Notes: a model not told the origin generated them from the sequence alone. A stretch of 64,000 nt of DNA from Pseudomonas sp. RIT-PI-r (GCF_001297015.1 NZ_LIGE01000023.1:186001-250000); one strand, 5' to 3'; numbered from the stretch's first letter, positions 34,288 to 43,946 are shown. Numbers and translations: made by a program.

Positions 34288-35244
34288 TTACGCGCCCGGA
34301 ACGAAGTGCTTCTGCGCGGTGCCGCGAGCGATCAGGCGGGAGATGTAGTCGAGCTTCTGCGCGTCCTGATCGACGAAACGGAAGGTCAGTTGCAGCCAGT
34401 CGCTGTCCGGTTTCGGCTCAAACGCGACGACGGCGTGCAGGTAGCCATTGAGGCGGGCAATCTCGGCGTTGTCGCCCTGCTCCAGATCGAGCACAGCGCT
34501 ATCGAGGATCTGCGGCAGGGTCTCGGTGCGTTTCACCACCAGCAACGCTTCCTTGATGCTCAGCGCTTTGATCACGCATTGCTGAGTACCGCTTGGCAGA
34601 CGCAACTGACCTTGACCACGGCCACTGGCCGGCGCCGACGCGGCGACTGGCGCCTTGACCGGTGGGCTATTGAGCAGACCACGCGATGGCGCAGCGGCGG
34701 GCGCAGGAGCGGCAGCGACAGGCTTGGCAAACGGGTTGACCGCTGCGGCCGCTGGCGCACCACCGACCACGGCAGGCTTGCCGCCAGTCAATGCGCTCAG
34801 CGAATCGTTGCCGAACGCCGAGTTCATTTTGGTCGGCGCACTGTTCATCAGGGTGTCGAGCTTGCCGACCTTGTTCAGCGCCTGTTTGACCTTGGTCAGC
34901 AGTTGCTCGTTGGTGAACGGCTTGCTGACGTAGCCGGAAACGCCGGCCTGAATCGCCTGCACGACGTTTTCCTTGTCGCCACGGCTGGTCACCATGACGA
35001 ATGGCATGGTCTTGAGGTTGTCTTGCTCGCGGCACCAGGTCAGCAGTTCGAGACCGGACATTTCCGGCATTTCCCAGTCGCACAGGACCAGGTCGAAGGC
35101 TTCCCTGGCCAGCATGGCCTGGGCCTTTTTACCGTTGACGGCGTCCTCGGTGCGGATCCCCGGGAAGTAATTACGCAGGCACTTTTTCACCAGGTCACGA
35201 ATGAACGAAGCATCGTCCACGACCAACACACTGATCTTGCTCAT
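34288..35244 (-). CDS. Response regulator with receiver and C-terminal PilZ-like domain
   Basis: 318 residues. The receiver domain (1-125) has DDAS at 10-13, phosphoacceptor Asp in LVLCDWEMPEMSG and the conserved Lys in VSKPFTNEQLL; it resembles CheY-like receivers. A low-complexity Ala/Pro/Val linker (about 160-215) leads to a C-terminal domain (220-315) that I read as PilZ-like with modest confidence. If so, phosphorylation and cyclic-di-GMP signals could meet here. No kinase is adjacent. Its neighbours (M23 protein on one side, phoU on the other) match other Pseudomonas genomes. Confidence 0.85.
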   Translation of the reverse strand: MSKISVLVVDDASFIRDLVKKCLRNYFPGIRTEDAVNGKKAQAMLAREAFDLVLCDWEMPEMSGLELLTWCREQDNLKTMPFVMVTSRGDKENVVQAIQAGVSGYVSKPFTNEQLLTKVKQALNKVGKLDTLMNSAPTKMNSAFGNDSLSALTGGKPAVVGGAPAAAAVNPFAKPVAAAPAPAAAPSRGLLNSPPVKAPVAASAPASGRGQGQLRLPSGTQQCVIKALSIKEALLVVKRTETLPQILDSAVLDLEQGDNAEIARLNGYLHAVVAFEPKPDSDWLQLTFRFVDQDAQKLDYISRLIARGTAQKHFVPGA

Positions 35245-35380
35245 CCAACACCCCTATTAAAATCCCGGCAAGCATAACGCTGGCTGATGGCACATTGCCA
35301 CAACTCTTCAGTCACGCCGGGACTTTTCGTTCGCGGGTGCTGCTTTTTAATTCGAATCTGCCCATGAAAAGCACAAACAA

Positions 35381-35410
35381 AAACGCCCGGCCAAAGGGCC
35401 GGGCGCTTTT
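35381..35410 (-). terminator. Intrinsic terminator after phoU
   Basis: On the minus strand the stem CGCCCGGCC/GGCCGGGCG is followed by TTTTTGTTTG. It lies 12 bases after the phoU stop and ends the pstCAB-phoU transcript. Confidence 0.9.
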
Positions 35411-35421
35411 CTCAGGCAATC

Positions 35422-36183
35422 TTACTTATCGTCAGCATTGCCCGGAACATTAGCGGTTTCGCCGCTTGTGCCTTCAACTTCTTCCTTCATGCGCTTGAGG
35501 CCCATGTGGCGCACGTCGGTGCCGCGCACCAGGTAAATGACCAATTCGGAGATATTGCGCGCGTGGTCGCCGATACGCTCCAGCGAACGCAGCACCCAGA
35601 TGATGCTCAAGACCCGCGAGATAGAGCGCGGGTCTTCCATCATGTAGGTCGCCAGCTCGCGCAGGGCGGTCTTGTATTCGCGGTCGATGATCTTGTCGTA
35701 TTGCGCCACCGACAACGCCAGATCGGCGTCGAAACGGGCAAACGCGTCCAGTGCATCGCGAACCATGTTGCGCACCTGGTCGCCAATGTGGCGAACCTCG
35801 ACGTAACCGCGCGGCGCTTCGCCCTCTTCGCACAGCTGAATCGCACGACGAGCGATTTTGGTCGCCTCGTCACCGATGCGCTCAAGGTCGATCACCGACT
35901 TGGAAATGCTGATGATCAAACGCAGGTCGGACGCCGCAGGCTGACGACGGGCCAGAATGCGCAGGCATTCTTCGTCGATGTTGCGTTCCATCTGGTTGAT
36001 CTGGTCATCGATCTCGCGCACCTGCTGAGCCAGGCCGGAGTCAGCTTCGATCAGCGCGGTCACCGCGTCGTTGACCTGCTTCTCGACCAGCCCGCCCATG
36101 GCCAGGAGGTGGCTGCGCACTTCCTCAAGCTCAGCGTTGAACTGCGCGGAGATGTGATGGGTAAGGCCTTCTTTACTAATCAT
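35422..36183 (-). CDS. phoU: PhoU phosphate signalling regulator
   Basis: 253 residues. Two PhoU helical repeats each carry the metal-binding E/DxxxD pattern (LERIGDEATKIARRA and LERIGDHARNISELV). PhoU links PstSCAB to PhoR and keeps the regulon off when phosphate is plentiful. It is the last gene of the pst operon, 71 bases after pstB, and is followed directly by a terminator. The C-terminal tail is rich in acidic and small residues. Confidence 0.97.
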   Translation of the reverse strand: MISKEGLTHHISAQFNAELEEVRSHLLAMGGLVEKQVNDAVTALIEADSGLAQQVREIDDQINQMERNIDEECLRILARRQPAASDLRLIISISKSVIDLERIGDEATKIARRAIQLCEEGEAPRGYVEVRHIGDQVRNMVRDALDAFARFDADLALSVAQYDKIIDREYKTALRELATYMMEDPRSISRVLSIIWVLRSLERIGDHARNISELVIYLVRGTDVRHMGLKRMKEEVEGTSGETANVPGNADDK

Positions 36184-36254
36184 GTTGGCGTCCTTGGAGC
36201 GTCCGGTAAGGTGCGGTGGGCCGCAGCGTCAATTCTGTGAATAACCCGCAACTG

Positions 36255-37088
36255 TCAGCCATAACGACCGGTGATGTAGTCTTCGGTCTGCTTCTTCGCC
36301 GGATTGGTGAACAGGGTATCGGTGTCGCCGAATTCCACCAGTTTGCCCATGTACATGAACGCCGTGTAGTCGGACACCCGCGCGGCCTGTTGCATGTTGT
36401 GGGTCACGATGACAATGGTGAACTTGGACTTCAGCTCGTAGATCAGCTCTTCGACTTTCAGCGTCGAGATCGGGTCGAGGGCCGAGCACGGCTCATCGAG
36501 CAGCAGCACTTCCGGCTCAACCGCGATGGTGCGGGCGATGACCAGACGCTGTTGCTGACCACCGGACAGGCCGAGAGCCGACTCATGCAGGCGATCTTTG
36601 ACTTCGTCCCACAGCGCCGCACCTTTCAACGCCCACTCGACCGCTTCGTCGAGGATGCGCTTCTTGTTGATGCCTTGGATGCGCAGACCGTAGACGACGT
36701 TTTCGTAGATGGTTTTCGGGAACGGGTTGGGCTTCTGAAACACCATGCCGACGCGACGACGCAGCTCAGCCACGTCTTCGCCCTTGCGATAGATGTTGTT
36801 GCCGTACAGGTTGATCGCGCCTTCGACGCGGCAGCCGTCAACCAGGTCGTTCATGCGGTTGAAGGTGCGCAGCAAGGTCGACTTGCCGCAGCCGGACGGA
36901 CCGATGAAGGCGGTTACGCGCTGTTTCGGGATGTTCATGCTGACGTCGAACAGCGCTTGTTTCTCGCCGTAGTACAGGCTCAGGCCGGGTACTTCGATGG
37001 CCACGGTTTCCTGTTCGAGGTTCAGGCTCTGCTTGTCGCGGCCCAGGGCAGACATGTTGATGCCGTGGGTATGTGTTTCGTGCTGCAT
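36255..37088 (-). CDS. pstB: PstB phosphate ABC transporter ATPase
   Basis: 277 residues. Walker [13 protein letters not shown] signature [13 protein letters not shown], Walker [14 protein letters not shown] and a switch His in [14 protein letters not shown] are all present. PstB powers phosphate import through PstC/PstA. The start [18 protein letters not shown] agrees with long Pseudomonas PstB N-termini; a later Met at residue 12 is possible. A REP repeat lies in the gap to pstA. Confidence 0.98.
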   Translation of the reverse strand: MQHETHTHGINMSALGRDKQSLNLEQETVAIEVPGLSLYYGEKQALFDVSMNIPKQRVTAFIGPSGCGKSTLLRTFNRMNDLVDGCRVEGAINLYGNNIYRKGEDVAELRRRVGMVFQKPNPFPKTIYENVVYGLRIQGINKKRILDEAVEWALKGAALWDEVKDRLHESALGLSGGQQQRLVIARTIAVEPEVLLLDEPCSALDPISTLKVEELIYELKSKFTIVIVTHNMQQAARVSDYTAFMYMGKLVEFGDTDTLFTNPAKKQTEDYITGRYG

Positions 37089-37175
37089 GGGAGGCTCCCT
37101 GTGCTAACAAATTCGGTTTGTTGAACCGCTGGCCTAGCCAGCGCGTAACGCAAATTCAGTGTTTGTCGCGGCCCT

Positions 37176-37262
37176 TGTGGGAGCTGGCTTGCCAGCGATG
37201 GCATCACCGCGGTGTAACTGAAACACCGCGTCGCCTGCATCGCTGGCAAGCCAGCTCCCACA
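37176..37262. repeat. REP-type inverted pair, family C, inside the pst operon
   Basis: Arms TGTGGGAGCTGGCTTGCCAG and complement, continued inward by GATG and an inner CACCGCG stem. It is the only family C copy seen and lies between pstA and pstB, where it may affect transcript stability or read-through. Confidence 0.92.
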
Positions 37263-37271
37263 GGGTTTGTG

Positions 37272-38942
37272 TTAACTGTCCAAAGCTTTGTATTTTTCAC
37301 GCAGGTGGTTACGGATATACACCGCCGAAAGGTTCAACGTGGCGATCACCAACACCAGCAACAGCGCGGTGGCGTACACCAGCGGACGCGCCGCTTCGAC
37401 GTTCGGGCTCTGGAAGCCGACGTCATAGATGTGGAAGCCCAGGTGCATGATCTTCTGGTCCAGGTGCAGGTACGGGTAGTTGCCGTCCACCGGCAGCGAC
37501 GGCGCCAGTTTCACCACACCCACCAGCATCAGCGGCGCCACTTCACCGGCGGCGCGAGCCACGGCGAGGATCATGCCGGTCATCATTGCCGGGCTGGCCA
37601 TCGGGATGACGATCTTCCACAAGGTTTCAGCCTTGGTCGCGCCGAGGGCCAACGAGCCTTCACGTACGGTACGCGGGATACGCGCCAGACCTTCCTCGGT
37701 CGCCACAATCACCACCGGCACCGCCAGCAGCGCCAGGGTCAACGAGGCCCAAAGCAGACCCGGGGTACCGAAGGTCGGCGCTGGCAGTGCTTCCGGGAAG
37801 AACAAGCGGTCGACTGAACCACCGAGTACGTAAACGAAGAAGCCCAGACCGAACACGCCGTAAACGATCGCCGGTACGCCGGCGAGGTTGTTCACCGCGA
37901 TACGGATGATCCGCGTCAGGGTGTTCTGCTTGGCGTATTCGCGCAGGTACACCGCCGCCAGCACGCCGAACGGGGTGACGATCATCGCCATGATCAACGT
38001 CATCATCACGGTGCCGAAGATCGCCGGGAAAATACCGCCTTCGGTGTTCGCTTCACGCGGGTCGTCCGAAAGGAATTCCCAGATCTTGCTGAAGTAGAAA
38101 CCGACTTTGGTAAAGGTGCTCATCGCGTTTGGCTGGTAGGCGTGAACCACTTTGCCCAGACCGATTTCAATCTCTTTGCCGTTGGCATCGCGAGCGGTCA
38201 AGGCATCGCGGTTGAACTGCGCATGCAGATCGGCCAGACGTGCTTCGATGTCCTGATAACGCGCATTCAGTTCGGCGCGCTCGGATTCCATGTCCGCTTG
38301 CGCGGTGGCGTCGAGCTTGCCTTCCAGTTCCAGTTTGCGACCGTGCAGACGGATGCGTTCCAGCCCTGCGTTGATCGCACCGATGTCGGTTTTTTCCAGC
38401 GACTTCAGTTGTGCCGCCAGACCGTTCACCCGGTTGATCCGCGCCTGCAGCTCAGGCCATGCAGCTTCGCCCTCGGCGATGACCTTGCCGTCCTGTTTGA
38501 CGTTGACCAGGTAGCCGTAGAAGTTGCCCCACTCGCGACGCTCGATCGCCATCAACTCGGGCGGCGTGGTCTGGTTGGTCAGCCACTCGCCGACAATCCA
38601 GGTGAAGTCGTTGCCGTTCAGGTCACGGTTGCCGACCTTGATCAGCTCGCGGGTCATGAATTCCGGGCCTTCATCCGGCACCGGCAAACCGGCGCTCTTC
38701 AGACGGGCACGGGGCACTTCTTCTTTCTGTACCACTTCACCGATGACCAGGTGATTGGCCTGGCCCGGTACGTCGTAATTGGCATGGACCAGGTCCGCCG
38801 GCCAGAAGTGACCCAGACCGCGCACGGCAATCACGGCCAACAGGCCAATGGTCATGATGACCGCGATGGACACCGCGCCACCGCTGATCCAGACGCCCGG
38901 GGCGCCGCTCTTGAACCATCCTTTCAGGGAGTTCTGTTTCAC
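37272..38942 (-). CDS. pstA: PstA phosphate ABC transporter permease, extended form
   Basis: 556 residues, far longer than the roughly 300 of E. coli PstA. One N-terminal membrane helix (about 18-40) is followed by an extra region of about 270 residues, partly coiled-coil (AQLKSLEKTDIGAINAGLER, SERAELNARYQDIEARLADL). The permease core with about six helices follows from residue 300, including the transporter loop EGLARIPRTVREGSLALGAT. Long PstA is usual in pseudomonads. It works with PstC, 16 bases upstream. Confidence 0.95.
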   Translation of the reverse strand: MKQNSLKGWFKSGAPGVWISGGAVSIAVIMTIGLLAVIAVRGLGHFWPADLVHANYDVPGQANHLVIGEVVQKEEVPRARLKSAGLPVPDEGPEFMTRELIKVGNRDLNGNDFTWIVGEWLTNQTTPPELMAIERREWGNFYGYLVNVKQDGKVIAEGEAAWPELQARINRVNGLAAQLKSLEKTDIGAINAGLERIRLHGRKLELEGKLDATAQADMESERAELNARYQDIEARLADLHAQFNRDALTARDANGKEIEIGLGKVVHAYQPNAMSTFTKVGFYFSKIWEFLSDDPREANTEGGIFPAIFGTVMMTLIMAMIVTPFGVLAAVYLREYAKQNTLTRIIRIAVNNLAGVPAIVYGVFGLGFFVYVLGGSVDRLFFPEALPAPTFGTPGLLWASLTLALLAVPVVIVATEEGLARIPRTVREGSLALGATKAETLWKIVIPMASPAMMTGMILAVARAAGEVAPLMLVGVVKLAPSLPVDGNYPYLHLDQKIMHLGFHIYDVGFQSPNVEAARPLVYATALLLVLVIATLNLSAVYIRNHLREKYKALDS

Positions 38943-38958
38943 AGACTTCTACCTTTGC

Positions 38959-41241
38959 TTAAAGCGACGAGTATTTCTTGCGCAGACGCTGACGAATCAG
39001 TTCTGCCAGGGTGTTCATGACGAAGGTGAACAACAGCAACACCAGCGCCGAGAGGAACAGCACGCGATAGTGGCTGCCGCCGACTTCCGACTCGGGCATT
39101 TCCACCGCGACGTTGGCGGCCAGGGTACGCAAGCCTTCGAACAGGTTCATTTCCATGACCGGGGTGTTACCGGTGGCCATCAGCACGATCATGGTTTCGC
39201 CGACCGCACGGCCCATGCCGATCATCAGCGCCGAGAAGATCCCCGGACTGGCGGTCAGGATCACCACGCGGGTCATGGTCTGCCACGGTGTGGCACCGAG
39301 GGCCAGCGAGCCGAGGGTCAGGCCGCGCGGCACACTGAACACGGCGTCTTCAGCAATCGAGTAGATGTTCGGGATCACCGCAAAGCCCATGGCCAGACCT
39401 ACCACCAAGGCGTTGCGCTGGTCGTAGGTGATGCCCAGGTCGTGGGAGATCCACATGCGCATGTCACCGCCAAAGAACCAGTTCTCCATGAACGGGCTCA
39501 TGTACAGCGACAGCCAGCCCACAAACAGAATCACTGGAATCAGCAGCGCACTTTCCCAGCCATCCGGGACTTTCAGGCGGATCGATTCAGGCAGACGGCT
39601 GAAGGTGAAACCAGCGACCAGAATGCCGATCGGCAGCAACATCAAAAGACTGAAGATGCCCGGCAGATGCCCTTCGACATACGGCGCGAGGAACAAGCCA
39701 GCGAAGAAGCCGAGGATCACCGTCGGCATCGCTTCCATCAACTCGATCACCGGTTTGACCTTGCGGCGCATGCCTGGGGCCATGAAGTACGCGGTGTAGA
39801 TCGCAGCAGCGACGGCCAGTGGCGCGGCCAGCAGCATCGCGTAGAACGCGGCTTTCAGGGTGCCGAAGGTCAGTGGCGAGAGGCTCAGTTTCGGTTCGAA
39901 ATCGGTATTGGCCGCCGTCGATTGCCAGACGTATTTAGGTTCGTCGTAGTTCTCGTACCAGACCTTGCTCCACAGCGCGCTCCACGATACTTCCGGGTGC
40001 GGGTTGTCGAGCAGCAACGGTTGCAGCTTGCCGTCGGCTTCGACGATCACGCGGTTGGCGCGTGGCGACAGACCGAACAGGCCTTGGCCTTCGACCACCT
40101 GATCGACGAGCAAGGTGCGGTGCGCGGTGCTGTGGAACACGCCGAGCTTGCCGCTGGCATCCAGCGCGAGGAAGCCTTTGCGACGTTCTTCGGCGGAGAT
40201 TTCAACAATCGGCGTGCTGCCCATCTGGAAGGTGCGGATCTGCTTCAGGCGCAACTCACCGTCGGTGTCGCGGGCCATGAACCACTGCGCCAGACCACCC
40301 TTGGAGTCGCCGACGATCAGCGAAATACCACCGACCAGTTGCGCGGTCGCAGTGACTTCGGCATCAGCGTTTTCCAGCAGTTTGTAGCGACCATTGAGGC
40401 TCTTGTCGCGCAGGCTGAACACGTCAGCCTGAGCGCGACCGTTGACCACGTACAGCCACTGTTGGCGCGGGTCGACGAAGATGTTTTTCACCGGCTCGGT
40501 CATCTGCGGCAGATCGATACGCTTCTGCTCGTTGGTGACTTCGCCGGTCATCATGTTTTCTTCGCTGGTCAGCGACAGCACATTGAGTTGCGAGCCGGTC
40601 GAGCCGACCAGCATCAGGGTCGTGTCGGAGGCGTTGAGGCTGACATGCTCAAGCGCGCCGCCGGCTTCGTTCAGCGCGATTGGTGCCTCGCCGTACGGGT
40701 ATTCGATGGCCGGGCTGATGGTTTTCTTGCCATCGGGGTAGCTGACTTTATAGGTGTGACGGAACACCAGCGCCTGGCCGTTGGACAGGCCCACGGCCAC
40801 CAGCGGATGGCCCGGCTGGTCTTCACCAATGGAGGTCACGGTGGCGCCGACGGGTACCGGCAGATCGACGCGCTTCAGTTCAGCGCCACTGTCGATATCA
40901 AAGAACAATGCCTGACCTTTGTCGGAAACACGCATGGCCACCTGATTCTGCTCTTCGAGCGAAATCATCAGCGGCTTGCCGGCGTCCTGCATCCAGGCCG
41001 GGGTGATCGAGTCTTTCGCGGTCAGGTCGGCACCCTGGAACAGCGGCGCAACCACGTAGGCGAGGAAGAAAAAGATCAGGGTAATGGCTGCCAGCACCGC
41101 GAGACCGCCAACGAGGACGTACCAGCGAGTGAAGCGATCCTTGAGCGCGCGAATGCGGCGCTTGCGTTGCAGCTCAGGCGTATTGAAATCAATGCGCTTG
41201 GGAGGATTAGTAGTCATTTGGGAATTGGCCAGATCATTCAT
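38959..41241 (-). CDS. pstC: PstC phosphate ABC transporter permease, extended form
   Basis: 760 residues against roughly 320 in E. coli PstC. An N-terminal membrane helix (about 38-62) precedes a region of about 360 residues rich in beta-strands with repeated spacing (LPVPVGATVTSIGEDQPGHP, TLMLVGSTGSQLNVLSLTSE), which looks propeller-like. The six-helix permease core follows from about 450, with PRGLTLGSLALGATPWQTM as the ATPase-coupling loop. The large domain should face the periplasm, near where PstS docks. It has its own Pho box upstream, separate from that of pstS. Confidence 0.95.
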   Translation of the reverse strand: MNDLANSQMTTNPPKRIDFNTPELQRKRRIRALKDRFTRWYVLVGGLAVLAAITLIFFFLAYVVAPLFQGADLTAKDSITPAWMQDAGKPLMISLEEQNQVAMRVSDKGQALFFDIDSGAELKRVDLPVPVGATVTSIGEDQPGHPLVAVGLSNGQALVFRHTYKVSYPDGKKTISPAIEYPYGEAPIALNEAGGALEHVSLNASDTTLMLVGSTGSQLNVLSLTSEENMMTGEVTNEQKRIDLPQMTEPVKNIFVDPRQQWLYVVNGRAQADVFSLRDKSLNGRYKLLENADAEVTATAQLVGGISLIVGDSKGGLAQWFMARDTDGELRLKQIRTFQMGSTPIVEISAEERRKGFLALDASGKLGVFHSTAHRTLLVDQVVEGQGLFGLSPRANRVIVEADGKLQPLLLDNPHPEVSWSALWSKVWYENYDEPKYVWQSTAANTDFEPKLSLSPLTFGTLKAAFYAMLLAAPLAVAAAIYTAYFMAPGMRRKVKPVIELMEAMPTVILGFFAGLFLAPYVEGHLPGIFSLLMLLPIGILVAGFTFSRLPESIRLKVPDGWESALLIPVILFVGWLSLYMSPFMENWFFGGDMRMWISHDLGITYDQRNALVVGLAMGFAVIPNIYSIAEDAVFSVPRGLTLGSLALGATPWQTMTRVVILTASPGIFSALMIGMGRAVGETMIVLMATGNTPVMEMNLFEGLRTLAANVAVEMPESEVGGSHYRVLFLSALVLLLFTFVMNTLAELIRQRLRKKYSSL

Positions 41242-41263
41242 GCGCTCACCCTAGCGATCCTGT

Positions 41264-41281
41264 ATGACAGAAAGATGACAA
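41264..41281 (-). promoter_or_regulatory. Pho box upstream of pstC
   Basis: On the minus strand TTGTCATCTTTCTGTCAT: half-sites TTGTCAT and CTGTCAT four bases apart, a near-perfect PhoB site 22 bases before the pstC start. Lying after the pstS terminator, it gives pstC-pstA-pstB-phoU their own PhoB-controlled promoter. Confidence 0.85.
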
Positions 41282-41344
41282 TGCAGTGACGCAGCAAATC
41301 CACCGCCAGCGGGACTGGCAGAGGATCAAAAATTTGAGGTGTGG

Positions 41345-41377
41345 AAAAGGCCGGCCTGCGTGCAGATCCGGCCTTTT
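41345..41377 (-). terminator. Intrinsic terminator or attenuator between pstS and pstC
   Basis: Stem AAAAGGCCGG/CCGGCCTTTT with a 13-base loop lies 38 bases after the pstS stop. The T-run on the minus strand is four bases (CCTTTTCC), so some read-through into pstC is likely. Confidence 0.8.
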
Positions 41378-41414
41378 ACCTGAGTCCGGTGGGGTTCACC
41401 CTGGACTCAATTTG

Positions 41415-42413
41415 TTACTTCTTTGCGACAGCGCCGCCTTCCTGCAGACCCAGGTCAGCCAGTGCTTTTGCAGCAACCTTGGCTGGCAGTGGGATGTAAC
41501 CGTCTTTCACCACAACTTCCTGGCCCTGTTTCGACAGCACCAGTTTCACGAACTCGGCTTCCAGCGGAGCCAGAGGCTTGTTCGGGGCTTTGTTGACGTA
41601 AACGTAGAGGAAGCGCGACAGCGGGTACTTGCCGTTCAGGGCGTTTTCTTCGGTGTCTTCGATGAAGTCAGTGCTGCCTTTCTTGGCCAATGGCACGGTT
41701 TTCACGCTGGCGGTCTTGTAACCGATACCCGAGTAACCGATGCCGTTCAGCGAAGAGCTGATCGACTGCACGACCGAAGCGGAACCTGGTTGTTCGTTGA
41801 CGTTCGGTTTGTAGTCGCCTTTGCACAGGGCTTCTTCTTTGAAGTAGCCGTAGGTGCCGGATACCGAGTTACGGCCGAACAGCTGAACCGGCTTGTTGGC
41901 CAGGTCGCCGGTCACACCCAGTTCGCCCCAGGTTTTCACATCGGCTTTGGCGCCGCACAGACGGGTCGACGAGAAGATCGCGTCAACCTGTTCCATGGTC
42001 AGGTGCTGGATCGGGTTGTCCTTGTGCACGAATACAGCCAGGGCATCCACGGCAACCGGGATAGCGGTTGGCTTGTAGCCGTACTTCTGCTCGAAGGCCG
42101 CCAGTTCGGTGTCCTTCATCTTGCGGCTCATCGGGCCCAGGTTGGAGGTGCCTTCAGTCAGCGCAGGTGGCGCAGTGGCGGAGCCAGCGGCCTGAATCTG
42201 GATGTTGACGTTCGGGTATTCTTTTTTGTAGTTCTCAGCCCAGAGGGTCATGAGGTTGGCCAGGGTATCGGAGCCGACGCTGGACAGGTTGCCCGACACA
42301 CCAGTGGTCTTGGTGTAGCTCGGGATAGCAGGGTCAACAGCGGCAACCGCGTTGGCAGTCGCAACGCCAGCAGCGACAAAAGTCATTGCCGCCATCAAAC
42401 GCTTCAGTTTCAT
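41415..42413 (-). CDS. pstS: PstS periplasmic phosphate-binding protein
   Basis: 332 residues with a clear signal peptide ([19 protein letters not shown]). Phosphate-contacting loops of the PstS family are recognisable: [12 protein letters not shown] near the mature N-terminus and [15 protein letters not shown] in the middle. It captures phosphate for PstCAB. It is transcribed from a Pho-box promoter and followed by a terminator, so it can be made in excess of the membrane subunits. Confidence 0.97.
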   Translation of the reverse strand: MKLKRLMAAMTFVAAGVATANAVAAVDPAIPSYTKTTGVSGNLSSVGSDTLANLMTLWAENYKKEYPNVNIQIQAAGSATAPPALTEGTSNLGPMSRKMKDTELAAFEQKYGYKPTAIPVAVDALAVFVHKDNPIQHLTMEQVDAIFSSTRLCGAKADVKTWGELGVTGDLANKPVQLFGRNSVSGTYGYFKEEALCKGDYKPNVNEQPGSASVVQSISSSLNGIGYSGIGYKTASVKTVPLAKKGSTDFIEDTEENALNGKYPLSRFLYVYVNKAPNKPLAPLEAEFVKLVLSKQGQEVVVKDGYIPLPAKVAAKALADLGLQEGGAVAKK

Positions 42414-42491
42414 GCCTTACTCCTAGCAGATAGGGTGTGTTAAGTCGGGGCCAAGTATCAGCAGGCCGTGTGAACACTCTATGGCTGAAAT

Positions 42492-42509
42492 ATGACAATT
42501 GGATGAAAG
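42492..42509 (-). promoter_or_regulatory. Pho box upstream of pstS
   Basis: On the minus strand CTTTCATCCAATTGTCAT: half-sites CTTTCAT and TTGTCAT four bases apart. It lies 79 bases before the pstS start, with CATAGAGT placed as a possible -10 downstream. Confidence 0.82.
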
Positions 42510-42548
42510 GCCATTATTCGGGTTTTTGCAGGATGATTCGTGTTGCCC

Positions 42549-42618
42549 CCATCGCGAGCAGGCTCACTCCTACACTTGAAATGCGTTCCAAATGTAGGAG
42601 TGAGCCTGCTCGCGATGG
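42549..42618. repeat. REP-type inverted pair, family A, reversed arrangement
   Basis: Same unit as the other family A pairs, but here the ATCGCGAGCAGGCTCACTCC end points outward and the GTAGGAG ends face the loop, the opposite of copies at 28893, 48564 and 53170. Confidence 0.92.
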
Positions 42619-42647
42619 CGTCAGAACATCTGATGCAGAATCCTGGA

Positions 42648-43946
42648 TCAGCGCCCCTTCTTCCACAGCCACGCCCCGACCAGAATCCCCATCGCGCACA
42701 GCACCGCTACATAGTAGGCAGGCCCCATCGCGCTTTCTTTCAGCAACAGACTGACCACCATCGGCGTCAACCCGCCGAAGATCGCGTAAGCCACGTTGTA
42801 CGAGAACGACAACCCGCTGAAGCGCACCACCGGCGGGAAGGCCTTAACCATCACATATGGCACCGCACCAATGGTGCCGACCAGAAAACCGGTCAATGCG
42901 TACAGCGGGAACAGCCAGTTCGGGTGATCGGCGAGGCTGTGATAGAAGGTCCAGGAGCTGATCAGCAACCCCAGGCAACCGAACACAAATACGCGGCCGG
43001 CACCAAAGCGATCCGCCAGTGCGCCGGAAATGACGCAGCCGATGCTCAGAAAGACGATCGCCAGACTGTTTGACTGCAGCGACTCGGTCGGCGTGAAGTG
43101 ATAGACCGTTTGCAGCACGGTCGGGGTCATCAGAATGACCACGACGATGCCAGCGGAAAGCAGCCAGGTGAGCAGCATCGAGATCGCAATCGCCCCGCGA
43201 TGATCACGCAGCACGGCGCGCAGTGGCACTTCTTCTGCCAAGGCTTTACGCAGTTGCAACTCGGCGAACACAGGGGTTTCGTGCAACCAGCGGCGCAGGT
43301 AGACCGAGAACAGGCCGAATACGCCGCCCAGCAGAAATGGAATCCGCCAGGCGTAATCAGAAACTTCCGCCGGCGTATAAATGCTGTTGATTGCCGTGGC
43401 CACCAGCGAGCCGAGCAGAATACCGGCGGTCAGGCCACTGGTGAGCGTGCCGCAGGCGTAGCCCATGTGTTTTTGCGGTACGTGTTCGGAAACGAAGACC
43501 CAGGCGCCCGGCACTTCACCGCCAATCGCCGCGCCTTGAATTACGCGCATCAATAGAAGAAGGATCGGCGCCCACATGCCGATCTGTGCATACGTTGGCA
43601 GCAGACCCATGATCAGGGTCGGCACGGCCATCATGAAAATGCTCAGAGTGAACATCTTCTTGCGCCCCAGCAGATCGCCGAAGTGCGCCATGACGATGCC
43701 GCCCAGCGGCCGAGCCAGATAGCCGGCGGCAAAGATGCCGAAGGTCTGCATCAGGCGCAGCCACTCGGGCATGTCGGCCGGGAAGAACAGCTTGCCGACC
43801 ACGGTGGCGAAGAAAACGAAGATGATGAAATCGTAGAACTCCAGCGCGCCACCGAGGGCAGACAGCGACAGAGTCTTGTAGTCATTGCGGGTCAACGGTC
43901 GTGCGGGTTGCTCGGGCTGCGCGAGGCTCGAAGGCGCTGTGGTCAT
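42648..43946 (-). CDS. MFS transporter, metabolite:H+ symporter (MHS) type
   Basis: 432 residues from ATG 43946; the frame continues upstream but this start gives a normal cytoplasmic N-terminus MTTAPSSLAQPEQPARPLTR. About twelve helices are present. YKTLSLSALGGALEFYDFII and the loop FGDLLGRKKMFTLSIFMM (GDxxGRKK) fit the MHS branch (citrate, proline/betaine, alpha-ketoglutarate carriers), as does RVIQGAAIGGEVPGAWVFVSE. The substrate cannot be told from sequence. No regulator or enzyme is adjacent that would suggest one. Confidence 0.88.
   Translation of the reverse strand: MTTAPSSLAQPEQPARPLTRNDYKTLSLSALGGALEFYDFIIFVFFATVVGKLFFPADMPEWLRLMQTFGIFAAGYLARPLGGIVMAHFGDLLGRKKMFTLSIFMMAVPTLIMGLLPTYAQIGMWAPILLLLMRVIQGAAIGGEVPGAWVFVSEHVPQKHMGYACGTLTSGLTAGILLGSLVATAINSIYTPAEVSDYAWRIPFLLGGVFGLFSVYLRRWLHETPVFAELQLRKALAEEVPLRAVLRDHRGAIAISMLLTWLLSAGIVVVILMTPTVLQTVYHFTPTESLQSNSLAIVFLSIGCVISGALADRFGAGRVFVFGCLGLLISSWTFYHSLADHPNWLFPLYALTGFLVGTIGAVPYVMVKAFPPVVRFSGLSFSYNVAYAIFGGLTPMVVSLLLKESAMGPAYYVAVLCAMGILVGAWLWKKGR

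Noticed and set aside
38848..41289. 813-codon plus-strand open frame opposite pstC
   Set aside because: Antisense shadow of PstC; composition dominated by Arg, Gln, His and Asp, no recognisable domain.
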